Source of the DNA: JBCCRH01 sp039208045
GTDB taxonomy: Bacteria > Bacteroidota > Bacteroidia > Chitinophagales > Saprospiraceae
Direction of reading: 5' to 3'
DNA: 6,596 nt
Assembly: GCA_039208045.1 (NCBI GenBank)
Contig: JBCCRH010000355.1
Location: 1-6,596, forward strand
Numbering within the stretch: position 1 is the stretch's first letter; every line of letters begins with the position of its first letter. The position numbers and the translations under genes are program-made. A model generated the notes under the pieces. It was not told the DNA's origin. It was given only the letters and a program-made list of their open reading frames with translations, and searched no databases. Shown here one piece after another: positions 1-6,509 of the stretch.

Positions 1-260
1 CTTCGAGGTAAAACGCTTACGCGACGGTGCCCTCCCCGGCGCTTCCGACGACATGATTGCCGCTTACCGCGAAGATTATAACACCCTAGCCAACAAAGTA
101 TCTGCCTGCGGCATGATCCTCGGCGAAAGCATGAAGCGCGTAGATCATGCCGCAGGCAGATACTTTATTAGCTAGGGTATTGTAATCTTCGCGGTACGCC
201 GCAATCATGTCGTCGGAAGCGCCGGGAAGGGCACCGTCGCGTAAGCGTTTTACCTCGAAG
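1..260. repeat. Large inverted repeat (118-bp arms, 24-bp loop) at the window edge
   Basis: The arms are 1-118 and 143-260, exactly symmetrical about a 24-base loop at 119-142, with no insertion or deletion. Comparing the left arm with the reverse complement of the right arm gives 7 mismatches (plus-strand positions 34, 61, 64, 79, 82, 91, 94), about 94% identity. Every mismatch is at a third codon position and is synonymous (Leu, Ala, Ala, Tyr, Asn, Ala, Asn). Both arms code for the same part of the Asp-box protein, in opposite directions. The loop-proximal ends are the complementary words GGCATGATC and GATCATGCC. This is seen directly. The origin is inferred: an assembly or amplification chimera of two strain alleles at a contig end is most likely, and a real tail-to-tail inverted duplication is less likely. 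Confidence 0.95.
2..175 (+). pseudogene. Partial inverted second copy of the Asp-box protein gene, 3' part
   Basis: Read in the frame starting at base 2, the plus strand encodes 39 residues beginning FEVKRLRDGALPG and ending VSACGMI, identical to residues 918-956 of the minus-strand Asp-box protein. It then continues through the loop as LGESMKRV and ends DHAAGRYFIS followed by a stop at 173-175. The 5' part of this copy lies outside the window. From memory of the family, C-terminal regions of these proteins often carry an 'ALGEA..RI'-like amphipathic stretch, so LGESMKRV may be native continuation, whereas the residues after base 142 are just the complement of the other arm. It is a fragment of a second allele or copy, not an independent gene. 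Certain as a coding match, uncertain as a genomic object. Confidence 0.75.
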
Positions 261-3010
261 GATTTGGGGCCTGCTAGCTCAGTCACCACACCATCAATTT
301 CTTTGGAAAGGGTGACGCTGTAGGTACCTGGCGCAGCTAATGGGCCACGGTTCCACCAGCGGCGGTTGCTGTCTTTTTCGCCTAAGCGAATCGCATTTTT
401 AGAAGCATAGCGCAAATCCCAAGCGACGCGATGGAAACCTTTGCGAGCTGGTGCTTTGATGCGGCGCACTAACTGTCCGTCGCTATCTTTTACCGTTAGC
501 CAAATGCGTGGCTTCTGCTGGCGGCGCTCTGCTTCGATGGCATCCCAGCCTGGGAATGGCACATCTTTATTTTCCTTGTTCAGTTTTTTCTCTGCTTTCT
601 TACGCTCTGCTTTCATTGTCGTGTAGCCTTCCGATAGATGATAGGTGAGTACCGCCCCAAAATCTGGGTTTTCAGCAGCGTACTCTCCAGTACCCTGTGG
701 GCTAGCGATGCTTTTTTGTACATATGACCAAGCCGGGCGCGTTTCGAAAAGCGTTGCTTCTGCTTGCATCTGTGCTTCAGATACTTCGCGTAGCGGAGCA
801 TAATCATCCAACACATAAAAGCCACGGCCGAAAGAAGCACACACTAAGTCATTCTCCCGACGCTGAATCACTAAGTCGCGGAAGGAAATAGTTGGTAAGC
901 CCCCCTTCATCTGGAACCAATTTGCACCTGCATCTACACTTGCGTAAATACCAAATTCAGTAGCTGCAAAGAATAGATTGGGCTGTACGTGGTCTTGTAC
1001 AATGCGCCAAACCAGGGTGCGTTCTTTGATACCATTAGTAATGGAACTCCATGTTCTGCCTCGGTCTTTACTCACGAGTAGATACGGATTGAAATCCCCA
1101 TACTTGTGGTTATCTAGAGCCACATATACCGTATTGGCATCATACAAATCTGCTTTAATGTCATTGATGAAAGCAGTATTGGGAACGCCAGGCAAACTTC
1201 CTGCCTCGATCTTTCTCCAATTCGCACCTCCATCTTCGGTAACTTGGATAATGCCATCATCCGTACCAGCGTAAATAAGGCCCTCTTGCTTGGGCGACTC
1301 TGCTAAAGAAGTAATGGTATTGTAAACGGACATCGCATTTACATCCCAAGGCGAATCCCAGCTCCAGGTTCTACCCATAAGTGGTAGCGTGATACGCTCT
1401 TGGTTGAGGGTCAAATCACTTGAAATGGGTGTCCAACTATCACCACGATTATCAGATCTCCATACCCGCTGTGACGCAAAGTACACGCGCTTCGGATCAT
1501 GTGGACTAATCAGAATTGGCGCATCCCAGTTGTAGCGCTCAAAGGGTTCGCCTGCTCTTGCCTGCGGCTGGATGAACACTTGCTCACCCGTAATGCGATC
1601 GATGCGGTGCAGTCCACCTTGCTGCGTTTCGGCATATCCAATATTCGGGTTTCCTGGTTCTGTAGCGGACTGGTGTCCGTCTGCGCCCAGCGTTTTGTAC
1701 CAATCTCCATTGCGAATGCCGTGGCGATTATCGGTGCGGTGTGGGCCACCATGAGAGCCATTATCTTGGGTTCCTCCAAATACGTGGTAGAAAGGCTCGG
1801 CATCATCCACCGCTACCTTATAGTATTGCGTAAGCGGCAAATTATCGATGAAGCGCCAGTTCTGTGCGAGGTCGAAACTTTCGTAAATACCCGCATCTGT
1901 ACCTACTAATAGGTAGTCGGGATCGTCGGCGCGAAAGGCAACGGCGTGATTGTCAGAGTGCTTATCTCGCTCGCTGAGGCGGCGGAACGTTTTGCCGTGA
2001 TCGTCCGATACTTGAATGCGTACATCCATCAAGTATAAGCGACCTTCTTGGTGTGGACTCGCATATAGCTCTTGGTAGTAATGCGGCCCAGTAGCGCCAG
2101 AAACGGCATCGGACTGCTTCTTCCAAGAAGAACCACGGTCGGTTGATAAGAACACGCCACCCGTTTTGCGATCTAGCTCAATGGCAGCATACACCATATC
2201 AGGATTATGATGAGATACAGCTAGACCAATTTTACCCATATTTGACTTTGGAAGACCAGTTTTTAGCTCTTCCCAGGTTTTTCCACCATCTGTACTGCGG
2301 TGAATGCCGGTACCCGGGCCACCACCCATATAAGCGGCAACGGTACGATGGCGCTGCCAAGTAGCTGCGTACATCCAATTTGGATCACGGGGGTCGAGTA
2401 TAATGTCGGTTACACCTGTCCACTCCTCGTCACCGAGAGTTTTTTCCCAGGTTTCACCACTATCAGTGGTCATGTACAAACCACGCTCGCCACCTTCTGA
2501 CCAAAGTGGCCCTTGTACGGCTATCCAAACTACGTCTGAGTTATTTGGGTGGACGATAATCTTAGAAATATGCTCGGACTCTTTCAAGCCAAGGTTTTTC
2601 CAAGTTTTTCCACCATCCATACTTCTGTAGACACCATCGCCATAGCCTACGTGGCGGCCACCAACATTCTCCCCCGTACCCAGCCAAATGGTATGCGGGT
2701 TATTGGGATCAATAGTAATACAGCCCGTAGAGTAAACAGATTGGTTGTCAAAAATCGGTTTCCAGGTATTCCCAGCATTAGTGGTCTTCCACACGCCACC
2801 AGAGCCTACTGCCACGTACCAGACGTTATCATCATCCGGATGAATAGCAATATCAGCAATCCGCCCAGAGCAGAAAGCGGGGCCTAAGCTGCGGAATTCA
2901 AACCCACTAAAATTAGGAGAAGAAAAAAGCTTGTCGTCGGATTTTTCTTGTGCCAACAGTCCGATGCTCAATAGGCAAAAGAGCACCGCCAGGAGGTTCT
3001 TGTTTGTCAT
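86..3010 (-). CDS. Secreted Asp-box (BNR) repeat beta-propeller protein, sortilin/VPS10-like 'glycosyl hydrolase'; C terminus chimeric
   Basis: The 974-residue frame begins with a Sec signal peptide (basic MTNKN, hydrophobic core about 5-19, likely cut after LLA at 20, no lipobox Cys), so the product is exported. Eleven Asp-box motifs (S/T-x-D-x-G-x-x-W or close variants) lie near residues 76, 130, 181, 239, 289, 335, 378, 519, 591, 647 and 691, marking beta-propeller blades. A GTQDNGS motif sits at 413-419. After about 740 comes a Lys/Glu-rich segment (about 798-832), then a beta-sandwich-like region (about 834-920, ending PGTYSVTL) of the kind common in this family. Such proteins are often named 'glycosyl hydrolase', but I see no established catalytic pair, and a binding or sorting role is equally possible. 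The ATG at 3010 is supported by the signal peptide directly after it; the upstream is A-rich. Residues 957-974 derive from the fold-back loop and opposite arm, so the native C terminus is missing. Family members are usually somewhat longer than 1,000 residues. The gene follows fahA by 66 bp and may be co-transcribed. Confidence 0.9.
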   Translation of the reverse strand: MTNKNLLAVLFCLLSIGLLAQEKSDDKLFSSPNFSGFEFRSLGPAFCSGRIADIAIHPDDDNVWYVAVGSGGVWKTTNAGNTWKPIFDNQSVYSTGCITIDPNNPHTIWLGTGENVGGRHVGYGDGVYRSMDGGKTWKNLGLKESEHISKIIVHPNNSDVVWIAVQGPLWSEGGERGLYMTTDSGETWEKTLGDEEWTGVTDIILDPRDPNWMYAATWQRHRTVAAYMGGGPGTGIHRSTDGGKTWEELKTGLPKSNMGKIGLAVSHHNPDMVYAAIELDRKTGGVFLSTDRGSSWKKQSDAVSGATGPHYYQELYASPHQEGRLYLMDVRIQVSDDHGKTFRRLSERDKHSDNHAVAFRADDPDYLLVGTDAGIYESFDLAQNWRFIDNLPLTQYYKVAVDDAEPFYHVFGGTQDNGSHGGPHRTDNRHGIRNGDWYKTLGADGHQSATEPGNPNIGYAETQQGGLHRIDRITGEQVFIQPQARAGEPFERYNWDAPILISPHDPKRVYFASQRVWRSDNRGDSWTPISSDLTLNQERITLPLMGRTWSWDSPWDVNAMSVYNTITSLAESPKQEGLIYAGTDDGIIQVTEDGGANWRKIEAGSLPGVPNTAFINDIKADLYDANTVYVALDNHKYGDFNPYLLVSKDRGRTWSSITNGIKERTLVWRIVQDHVQPNLFFAATEFGIYASVDAGANWFQMKGGLPTISFRDLVIQRRENDLVCASFGRGFYVLDDYAPLREVSEAQMQAEATLFETRPAWSYVQKSIASPQGTGEYAAENPDFGAVLTYHLSEGYTTMKAERKKAEKKLNKENKDVPFPGWDAIEAERRQQKPRIWLTVKDSDGQLVRRIKAPARKGFHRVAWDLRYASKNAIRLGEKDSNRRWWNRGPLAAPGTYSVTLSKEIDGVVTELAGPKSFEVKRLRDGALPGASDDMIAAYREDYNTLANKVSACGMIYALHAFAEDHAAGRYFVG

Positions 3011-3076
3011 ACTTTTTTTGGTTTAATCTCATTTTTAAGTTGAGGTATGAAAATAAGAAAAAACCAGGAAATACTG

Positions 3077-4348
3077 CTATGGCATGGCAGGAATTACTTT
3101 GCCTTTAGCCTCTCCAAAACCAATCCGCACGCCATCCTTTTCGCAATAGCCTTTCAAAATGACGGTATCACCATCGTGGATAAACTTCCGCTCGCTGCCA
3201 TCGGGCATGGCGATAGGTTTGGTACCCCGCCACGAGAGTTCGAGCATGGAGCCGTAGGAATCGGGGGTAGGGCCGCTGATGGTACCAGAAGCACAGAGAT
3301 CGCCGATATTTAGGTTACAACCATTGGCAGTGTGGTGAGCCAGCTGCTGTGCCATATTCCAGTACATGTGCTTGAAGTTGGAGCGGCAAATCGTGTGAGC
3401 TGCTGCGCTTTCAGGCTGGATGGCTACTTCTAGCCGAATGTCGTAGTTTTTGGGGCCATCGTATTGGAGGTAGGGGAGTACTGCTGGTTCTTGCTGTGGG
3501 CCGCTTACGCGAAATGGTTCGAGCGCCTCCAGGGTGACGACCCACGGCGAAACCGTCGAGGCGAAACTTTTGCCCAAAAATGGGCCTAAAGGTACATATT
3601 CCCACTTCTGAATATCTCGCGCCGACCAATCGTTGAAGAGCATCAGTCCAAAGATATGGTCTTCCGCTTCAGCGGTAGAAACGGTCTGGCCTAGCTTAGT
3701 ATTTTGCCCCACCACAAAGGCCATTTCAAGCTCAAAATCCAGCAACTTGGATGGGCCAAAACTGGGTTTTTTGGCACCAGTCGCCAACTGCTGGCCCTTG
3801 GGACGGTGAATGGGCGTACCGGATACCACGATAGAAGAGGCTCTGCCATGATAGCCAACAGGAAGGTGTAGCCAATTAGGTAGCAGGGCGTTTTCGGGAT
3901 CGCGAAACATGGAGCCAACATTGGTGGCGTGCTCTTTACTGCTGTAAAAGTCCGTATAGTCTCCCACTTTGATGGGCATTAAGAGCTGCACATCACTTTG
4001 CAAGTGCAAAAAGAATTCAGCCAACTCACTCGCATCCCATTCGTCTAAATCATCATCCAAAATTTCGGAGAGCCGCTGGCGTACTGCACTCGTTTTGGTT
4101 TTGCCCAAAGCAATAAAATCGTTGAGGTAGTCTTGCTCAAATACTGTTTTATCAATGGCTAAATCGTCAAAAAAGCCATGCTCTGCCAGTACGAATAAGT
4201 CAGCAATATGCGCTCCAATAGCAGTGCATACTCTCGGGGCTTGATCCTCCTTTCGGAAAATGCCGAAGGGGAGATTTTGGATAGGGAAATCACTTCCATC
4301 GGGTACAGGTACCCAAGACTTTAAGCTAGGGTTGTTGGCTTTAATCAT
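3077..4348 (-). CDS. fahA: Fumarylacetoacetase
   Basis: This cytosolic hydrolase splits 4-fumarylacetoacetate into fumarate and acetoacetate, the last step of phenylalanine/tyrosine (homogentisate) breakdown. At 423 residues it is close to the mammalian enzyme (419). The N-terminal SH3-like domain covers roughly residues 10-120, followed by the catalytic FAH fold. Residues known from mouse FAH are all found at a constant +7 offset: metal ligands D133, E206, E208 and D240; catalytic H140 in SSKEHATN; R149, Q247, Y251 and K260; and T356 in GTISGP. The run NDWSARDIQKWEYVPLGPF is a hallmark of this enzyme. The ATG at 4348 gives the family-typical start (MIKANNPSLKSWVPVP). It begins 15 bp after the metF stop, so the two genes are probably one transcript. 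No strong Shine-Dalgarno sequence is visible. The frame is intact and nothing is missing. No hmgA or maiA is in view, so the rest of the pathway must lie elsewhere. Confidence 0.97.
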   Translation of the reverse strand: MIKANNPSLKSWVPVPDGSDFPIQNLPFGIFRKEDQAPRVCTAIGAHIADLFVLAEHGFFDDLAIDKTVFEQDYLNDFIALGKTKTSAVRQRLSEILDDDLDEWDASELAEFFLHLQSDVQLLMPIKVGDYTDFYSSKEHATNVGSMFRDPENALLPNWLHLPVGYHGRASSIVVSGTPIHRPKGQQLATGAKKPSFGPSKLLDFELEMAFVVGQNTKLGQTVSTAEAEDHIFGLMLFNDWSARDIQKWEYVPLGPFLGKSFASTVSPWVVTLEALEPFRVSGPQQEPAVLPYLQYDGPKNYDIRLEVAIQPESAAAHTICRSNFKHMYWNMAQQLAHHTANGCNLNIGDLCASGTISGPTPDSYGSMLELSWRGTKPIAMPDGSERKFIHDGDTVILKGYCEKDGVRIGFGEAKGKVIPAMP

Positions 4349-4363
4349 GGTGGTGGCTTTGGT

Positions 4364-5320
4364 TTAATAAACGGCTTCGGCAATTTTACGGATGGTTGCA
4401 GAATCGCCCATCGTATAGTAGTGCAAGCAAGGGACCCCCGCCTCTTTCAATTCCTTAGACTGCTGGATACACCATTCGATACCCACTTCTCGGCGTGCTT
4501 CTCCAGTGGTGGCATTTTGGATAGCGTCCACCAAGTCTGTCGGGAGATCGAGGAAGAAAAGTCGCGGCAAAGAGTTGAGTTGGTATTTCTTAGTGAGTGG
4601 TTTCAGCCCTGGCACAATCGGGACGGTGATACCCGCTGCACGGCAAGCATCAACATACGCAAAGTACTTTTGATTATCAAAAAACATCTGCGTAACGATA
4701 TAGTCAGCCCCCGCTTCGATCTTCGCTTTGGTATATTCTAAATCAAGCGCCATATTGGGTGCTTCAAAGTGCTTTTCAGGGTAACCCGCAATGCCTATGC
4801 AGAAGTCGGTTTTCTCTCCTTTTTCAATATTCAAATCCAGGTACTGCCCAGAATTCATATCCGAAATCTGTTTAACCAGATCAATCGCGTAGGCGTGGCC
4901 TCCTTCTTCAGGGACAAATTTCCCCTCAAACTTCCGTGCATCCCCTCGCAGCGCCAATACATTCTTGACATTTAAAAAATTGAGGTCAATTAAGGCATTC
5001 TCCGTATCCTCTTCTGTAAAACCACCACAAATCAAATGCGGCACAGCATCCACCCCATAGCGATGCATAATGGAGGCACAAATCCCCACTGTACCCGGCC
5101 GCTTCCGAATAGCAGTCTTTTCATAGTAGCCACTCGGGCGCTTTTTATAAATATACTCCTCGCGATGGTAAGTGACATCAATGAAAGGCGGCTTAAACTC
5201 CATTAAGGGATCAAGCGTATCAAAAATAGCTTGCATGCCCCCGCCTTTTAATGGTGGGAGTACCTCAAAAGAAATGAGTGTCTGTCCATTTGCCTTCTCG
5301 AAGTATTCAGTTACTTTCAT
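4364..5320 (-). CDS. metF: Methylenetetrahydrofolate reductase, NAD(P)H-dependent
   Basis: This FAD enzyme reduces 5,10-methylenetetrahydrofolate to 5-methyltetrahydrofolate, the methyl donor for methionine synthesis. It has 318 residues, against about 296 in E. coli MetF, and forms a single (beta-alpha)8 barrel with no eukaryotic-type regulatory domain. Visible motifs: SFEVLPP at 17-23, where E19 matches the catalytic Glu28 of E. coli; HLICGG at 95-100; NVLALRGD at 120-127, with D127 matching Asp120 near the flavin; TQMFFDN at 210-216, with Q211 matching the folate-contacting Gln183; and IVPGLKPL at 235-242. The ATG at 5320 puts E19 at the normal distance from the N terminus. It is probably the first gene of a metF-fahA transcript, since 129 bp separate it from the upstream pirin gene. 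I see no recognisable SAM riboswitch in that gap; a TAGCTTTA word on the minus strand (5355-5362) resembles the Bacteroidota -7 box but lacks a convincing -33 partner. Confidence 0.97.
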   Translation of the reverse strand: MKVTEYFEKANGQTLISFEVLPPLKGGGMQAIFDTLDPLMEFKPPFIDVTYHREEYIYKKRPSGYYEKTAIRKRPGTVGICASIMHRYGVDAVPHLICGGFTEEDTENALIDLNFLNVKNVLALRGDARKFEGKFVPEEGGHAYAIDLVKQISDMNSGQYLDLNIEKGEKTDFCIGIAGYPEKHFEAPNMALDLEYTKAKIEAGADYIVTQMFFDNQKYFAYVDACRAAGITVPIVPGLKPLTKKYQLNSLPRLFFLDLPTDLVDAIQNATTGEARREVGIEWCIQQSKELKEAGVPCLHYYTMGDSATIRKIAEAVY

Positions 5321-5449
5321 AATTGCTCAGCAGCGTCTATCAAAAATTGAGCGTAAAGCTACTAATTCAGAAGGGATAATACCAGCCTTGTAGTTGTTGA
5401 TTGGAATCGCGCTGCGAAATTGTAAAAGGAAATGACAGTAGCATGAGCT

Positions 5450-6415
5450 TTACTGATTCACCACCTCTGGATTCCCCATTTTACCTGTTCGATAATTCAT
5501 GATGCACTGCTTAATCTGCTCCTCGGTATTCATCACAAAGGGGCCGTAAGAAAAAACAGGCTCATTCAACGGCTGTCCACCCAATACCAAGCACTCAGCC
5601 CCTTCTTTCGCATACATGCGAATCATACTATCACCGCGCTCAAAGAGCACTACCTGATTGGTACTCACCTTCCGTTGCTCTTCCAGTTCAACCTCTCCTT
5701 TAATCATGTAGATAAAGGCATTATGATTGGGATCAGTAGGGATGTCGATGCGCCCATTTTTATTAATTGTAACATGGTAATAAAAAGCGGGGGAGAGCAA
5801 AGGGATATTAGAGGACACTCCTAACAAACTACCGAGCACTACTTTGGCAGTAAAATCTTTTTGGGTGACGATAGGCATGTCTTGGTCGTTGTGTACGGCA
5901 GTAGTAGGAGCACTAAACTTATGCTGAGCAGGCATGTTGAGCCAAATCTGGAAACCGTGGTATTGGCCGCCTTCTTCATACATTTTTTGGCCCGTTTCTT
6001 CCATATGTATCGCTCCACGGCCGGAGCTAAAGAGCATAAACTCCCCCTTACCGATTTGGAAGTCATAGTTGAGGCTATCTTTATGATGGCCGCTTCCTTC
6101 CAAAAAATAGGTGGTAGGCGTTACGCCTGCATGGGGGTGTGCGTCTACGCGCAAAGGGTCGTTCCCCGCTTGCAGATCGATAGGGCCAAATTCATCCAAA
6201 AGCACATAGGGCGATACATAGTCGAGGTGGTTCTCCGCAAAAGCCCGAATGATGGGAAGCGTACCCACTTTCGTACGGTCAGAGTCTAGAATCATCCGTA
6301 CTTTTCGGCTCGATTTTACGGTGAATAGTCCGCTTTCGCTTAAAAGGTAGGACGAGCTCGCTGCGGTTAGGCCAACGATGGCGGAGCCTTTGAGGAATGT
6401 TCTGCGCTTCATCAT
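5450..6415 (-). CDS. Pirin-family bicupin protein with twin-arginine (Tat) signal
   Basis: The 321-residue product starts MMKRRTFLKG, matching the Tat consensus (RR at 4-5, then T-F-L-K), followed by a hydrophobic stretch at about 11-25 with no lipobox. No clear AxA cleavage site is visible, so it may be cut or stay anchored. The pirin N-terminal cupin follows: HPHAGVTPTTYFLEGSGHHKDS at 93-114 and GRGAIHMEE at 132-140. The four iron ligands of human pirin (His56, His58, His101, Glu103) correspond to H93, H95, H137 and E139, so a metal-bound, possibly quercetinase-like or redox-sensing cupin is plausible. A second cupin occupies roughly residues 210-290, and the C-terminal PVFSYGPFVMNTEEQI is typical of pirins. 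Two adjacent ATGs (6415 and 6412) are possible starts; either keeps the Tat motif. Pirins are usually cytoplasmic, so export is notable. The substrate is unknown. It precedes metF by 129 bp, and no strong terminator is seen between them. Confidence 0.93.
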   Translation of the reverse strand: MMKRRTFLKGSAIVGLTAASSSYLLSESGLFTVKSSRKVRMILDSDRTKVGTLPIIRAFAENHLDYVSPYVLLDEFGPIDLQAGNDPLRVDAHPHAGVTPTTYFLEGSGHHKDSLNYDFQIGKGEFMLFSSGRGAIHMEETGQKMYEEGGQYHGFQIWLNMPAQHKFSAPTTAVHNDQDMPIVTQKDFTAKVVLGSLLGVSSNIPLLSPAFYYHVTINKNGRIDIPTDPNHNAFIYMIKGEVELEEQRKVSTNQVVLFERGDSMIRMYAKEGAECLVLGGQPLNEPVFSYGPFVMNTEEQIKQCIMNYRTGKMGNPEVVNQ

Positions 6416-6435
6416 ATGCTGTAGCTTTTATATGA

Positions 6436-6468
6436 TAAATATACAGTAAAATACTTTCATTGTTTAAA
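6436..6468 (-). promoter_or_regulatory. Candidate Bacteroidota-type promoter for the pirin gene
   Basis: On the minus strand, TATATTTA (6436-6443) matches the TAnnTTTG -7 consensus of Bacteroidota at all but the last base. A TTTA word about 21 bases upstream, inside the palindrome, is a weak match to the -33 TTTG box. The implied 5' leader is very short, about 13-15 bases, with no Shine-Dalgarno sequence. The region is very AT-rich, so chance matches are likely. Confidence 0.3.
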
Positions 6469-6475
6469 CATTGAA
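6456..6475. promoter_or_regulatory. 20-bp near-perfect palindrome, candidate operator upstream of the pirin gene
   Basis: The plus strand reads TTCATTGTTTAAACATTGAA. Its reverse complement is the same except for one symmetrical pair (6460 and 6471), and the inner ten bases TGTTTAAACA are a perfect palindrome. It lies 40 bp upstream of the pirin start at 6415 and just upstream of or overlapping the candidate -33 region. This size and symmetry fit the binding site of a homodimeric helix-turn-helix regulator. No regulator gene is in the window, so the partner is unknown. It has no run of T beside it and is AT-rich, so a terminator is unlikely. Sequence symmetry is certain; function is inferred. 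Confidence 0.5.
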
Positions 6476-6496
6476 TAAGTTTTTATAGTAAGTTTT
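6476..6496. repeat. Short direct repeat TAAGTTTT x2, 13-bp period
   Basis: TAAGTTTT occurs at 6476-6483 and again at 6489-6496, separated by five bases, directly beside the 20-bp palindrome. Two half-sites in tandem could belong to the same regulatory region, but in AT-rich DNA such a pair can arise by chance. Confidence 0.35.
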
Positions 6497-6509
6497 AGGG
6501 CCACGCGGA

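Noticed and set aside
1..260. The large hairpin as a structured non-coding RNA or retron-like element
   Set aside because: Both arms are coding sequence of the adjacent gene with synonymous-only differences, and there is no reverse transcriptase or other partner gene. A duplicated or chimeric coding segment explains it fully.
1499..1909. A 136-codon open frame on the plus strand opposite the Asp-box gene
   Set aside because: It lies wholly antisense to a well-supported coding region with many family motifs. Its translation is Cys/Arg/Ile-rich with no recognisable domain.
3040..3080. A rho-independent terminator after fahA
   Set aside because: The minus strand has a T-rich run after the stop codon, but the preceding CCA/TGG and CAG/CTG pairings are only about 3 bp, too weak to call a hairpin.
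5321..5449. A SAM riboswitch or strong promoter in the gap before metF
   Set aside because: I could not identify a SAM riboswitch core. The GCTCA/TGAGC pair (5325-5329 with 5348-5352) is only 5 bp, and the TAGCTTTA word lacks a good -33 partner. A covariance-model search would settle it.
5861..6289. A 142-codon open frame on the plus strand opposite the pirin gene
   Set aside because: It is antisense to the conserved pirin cupin, and its product has no recognisable motif. It is best explained as a shadow of the real gene.
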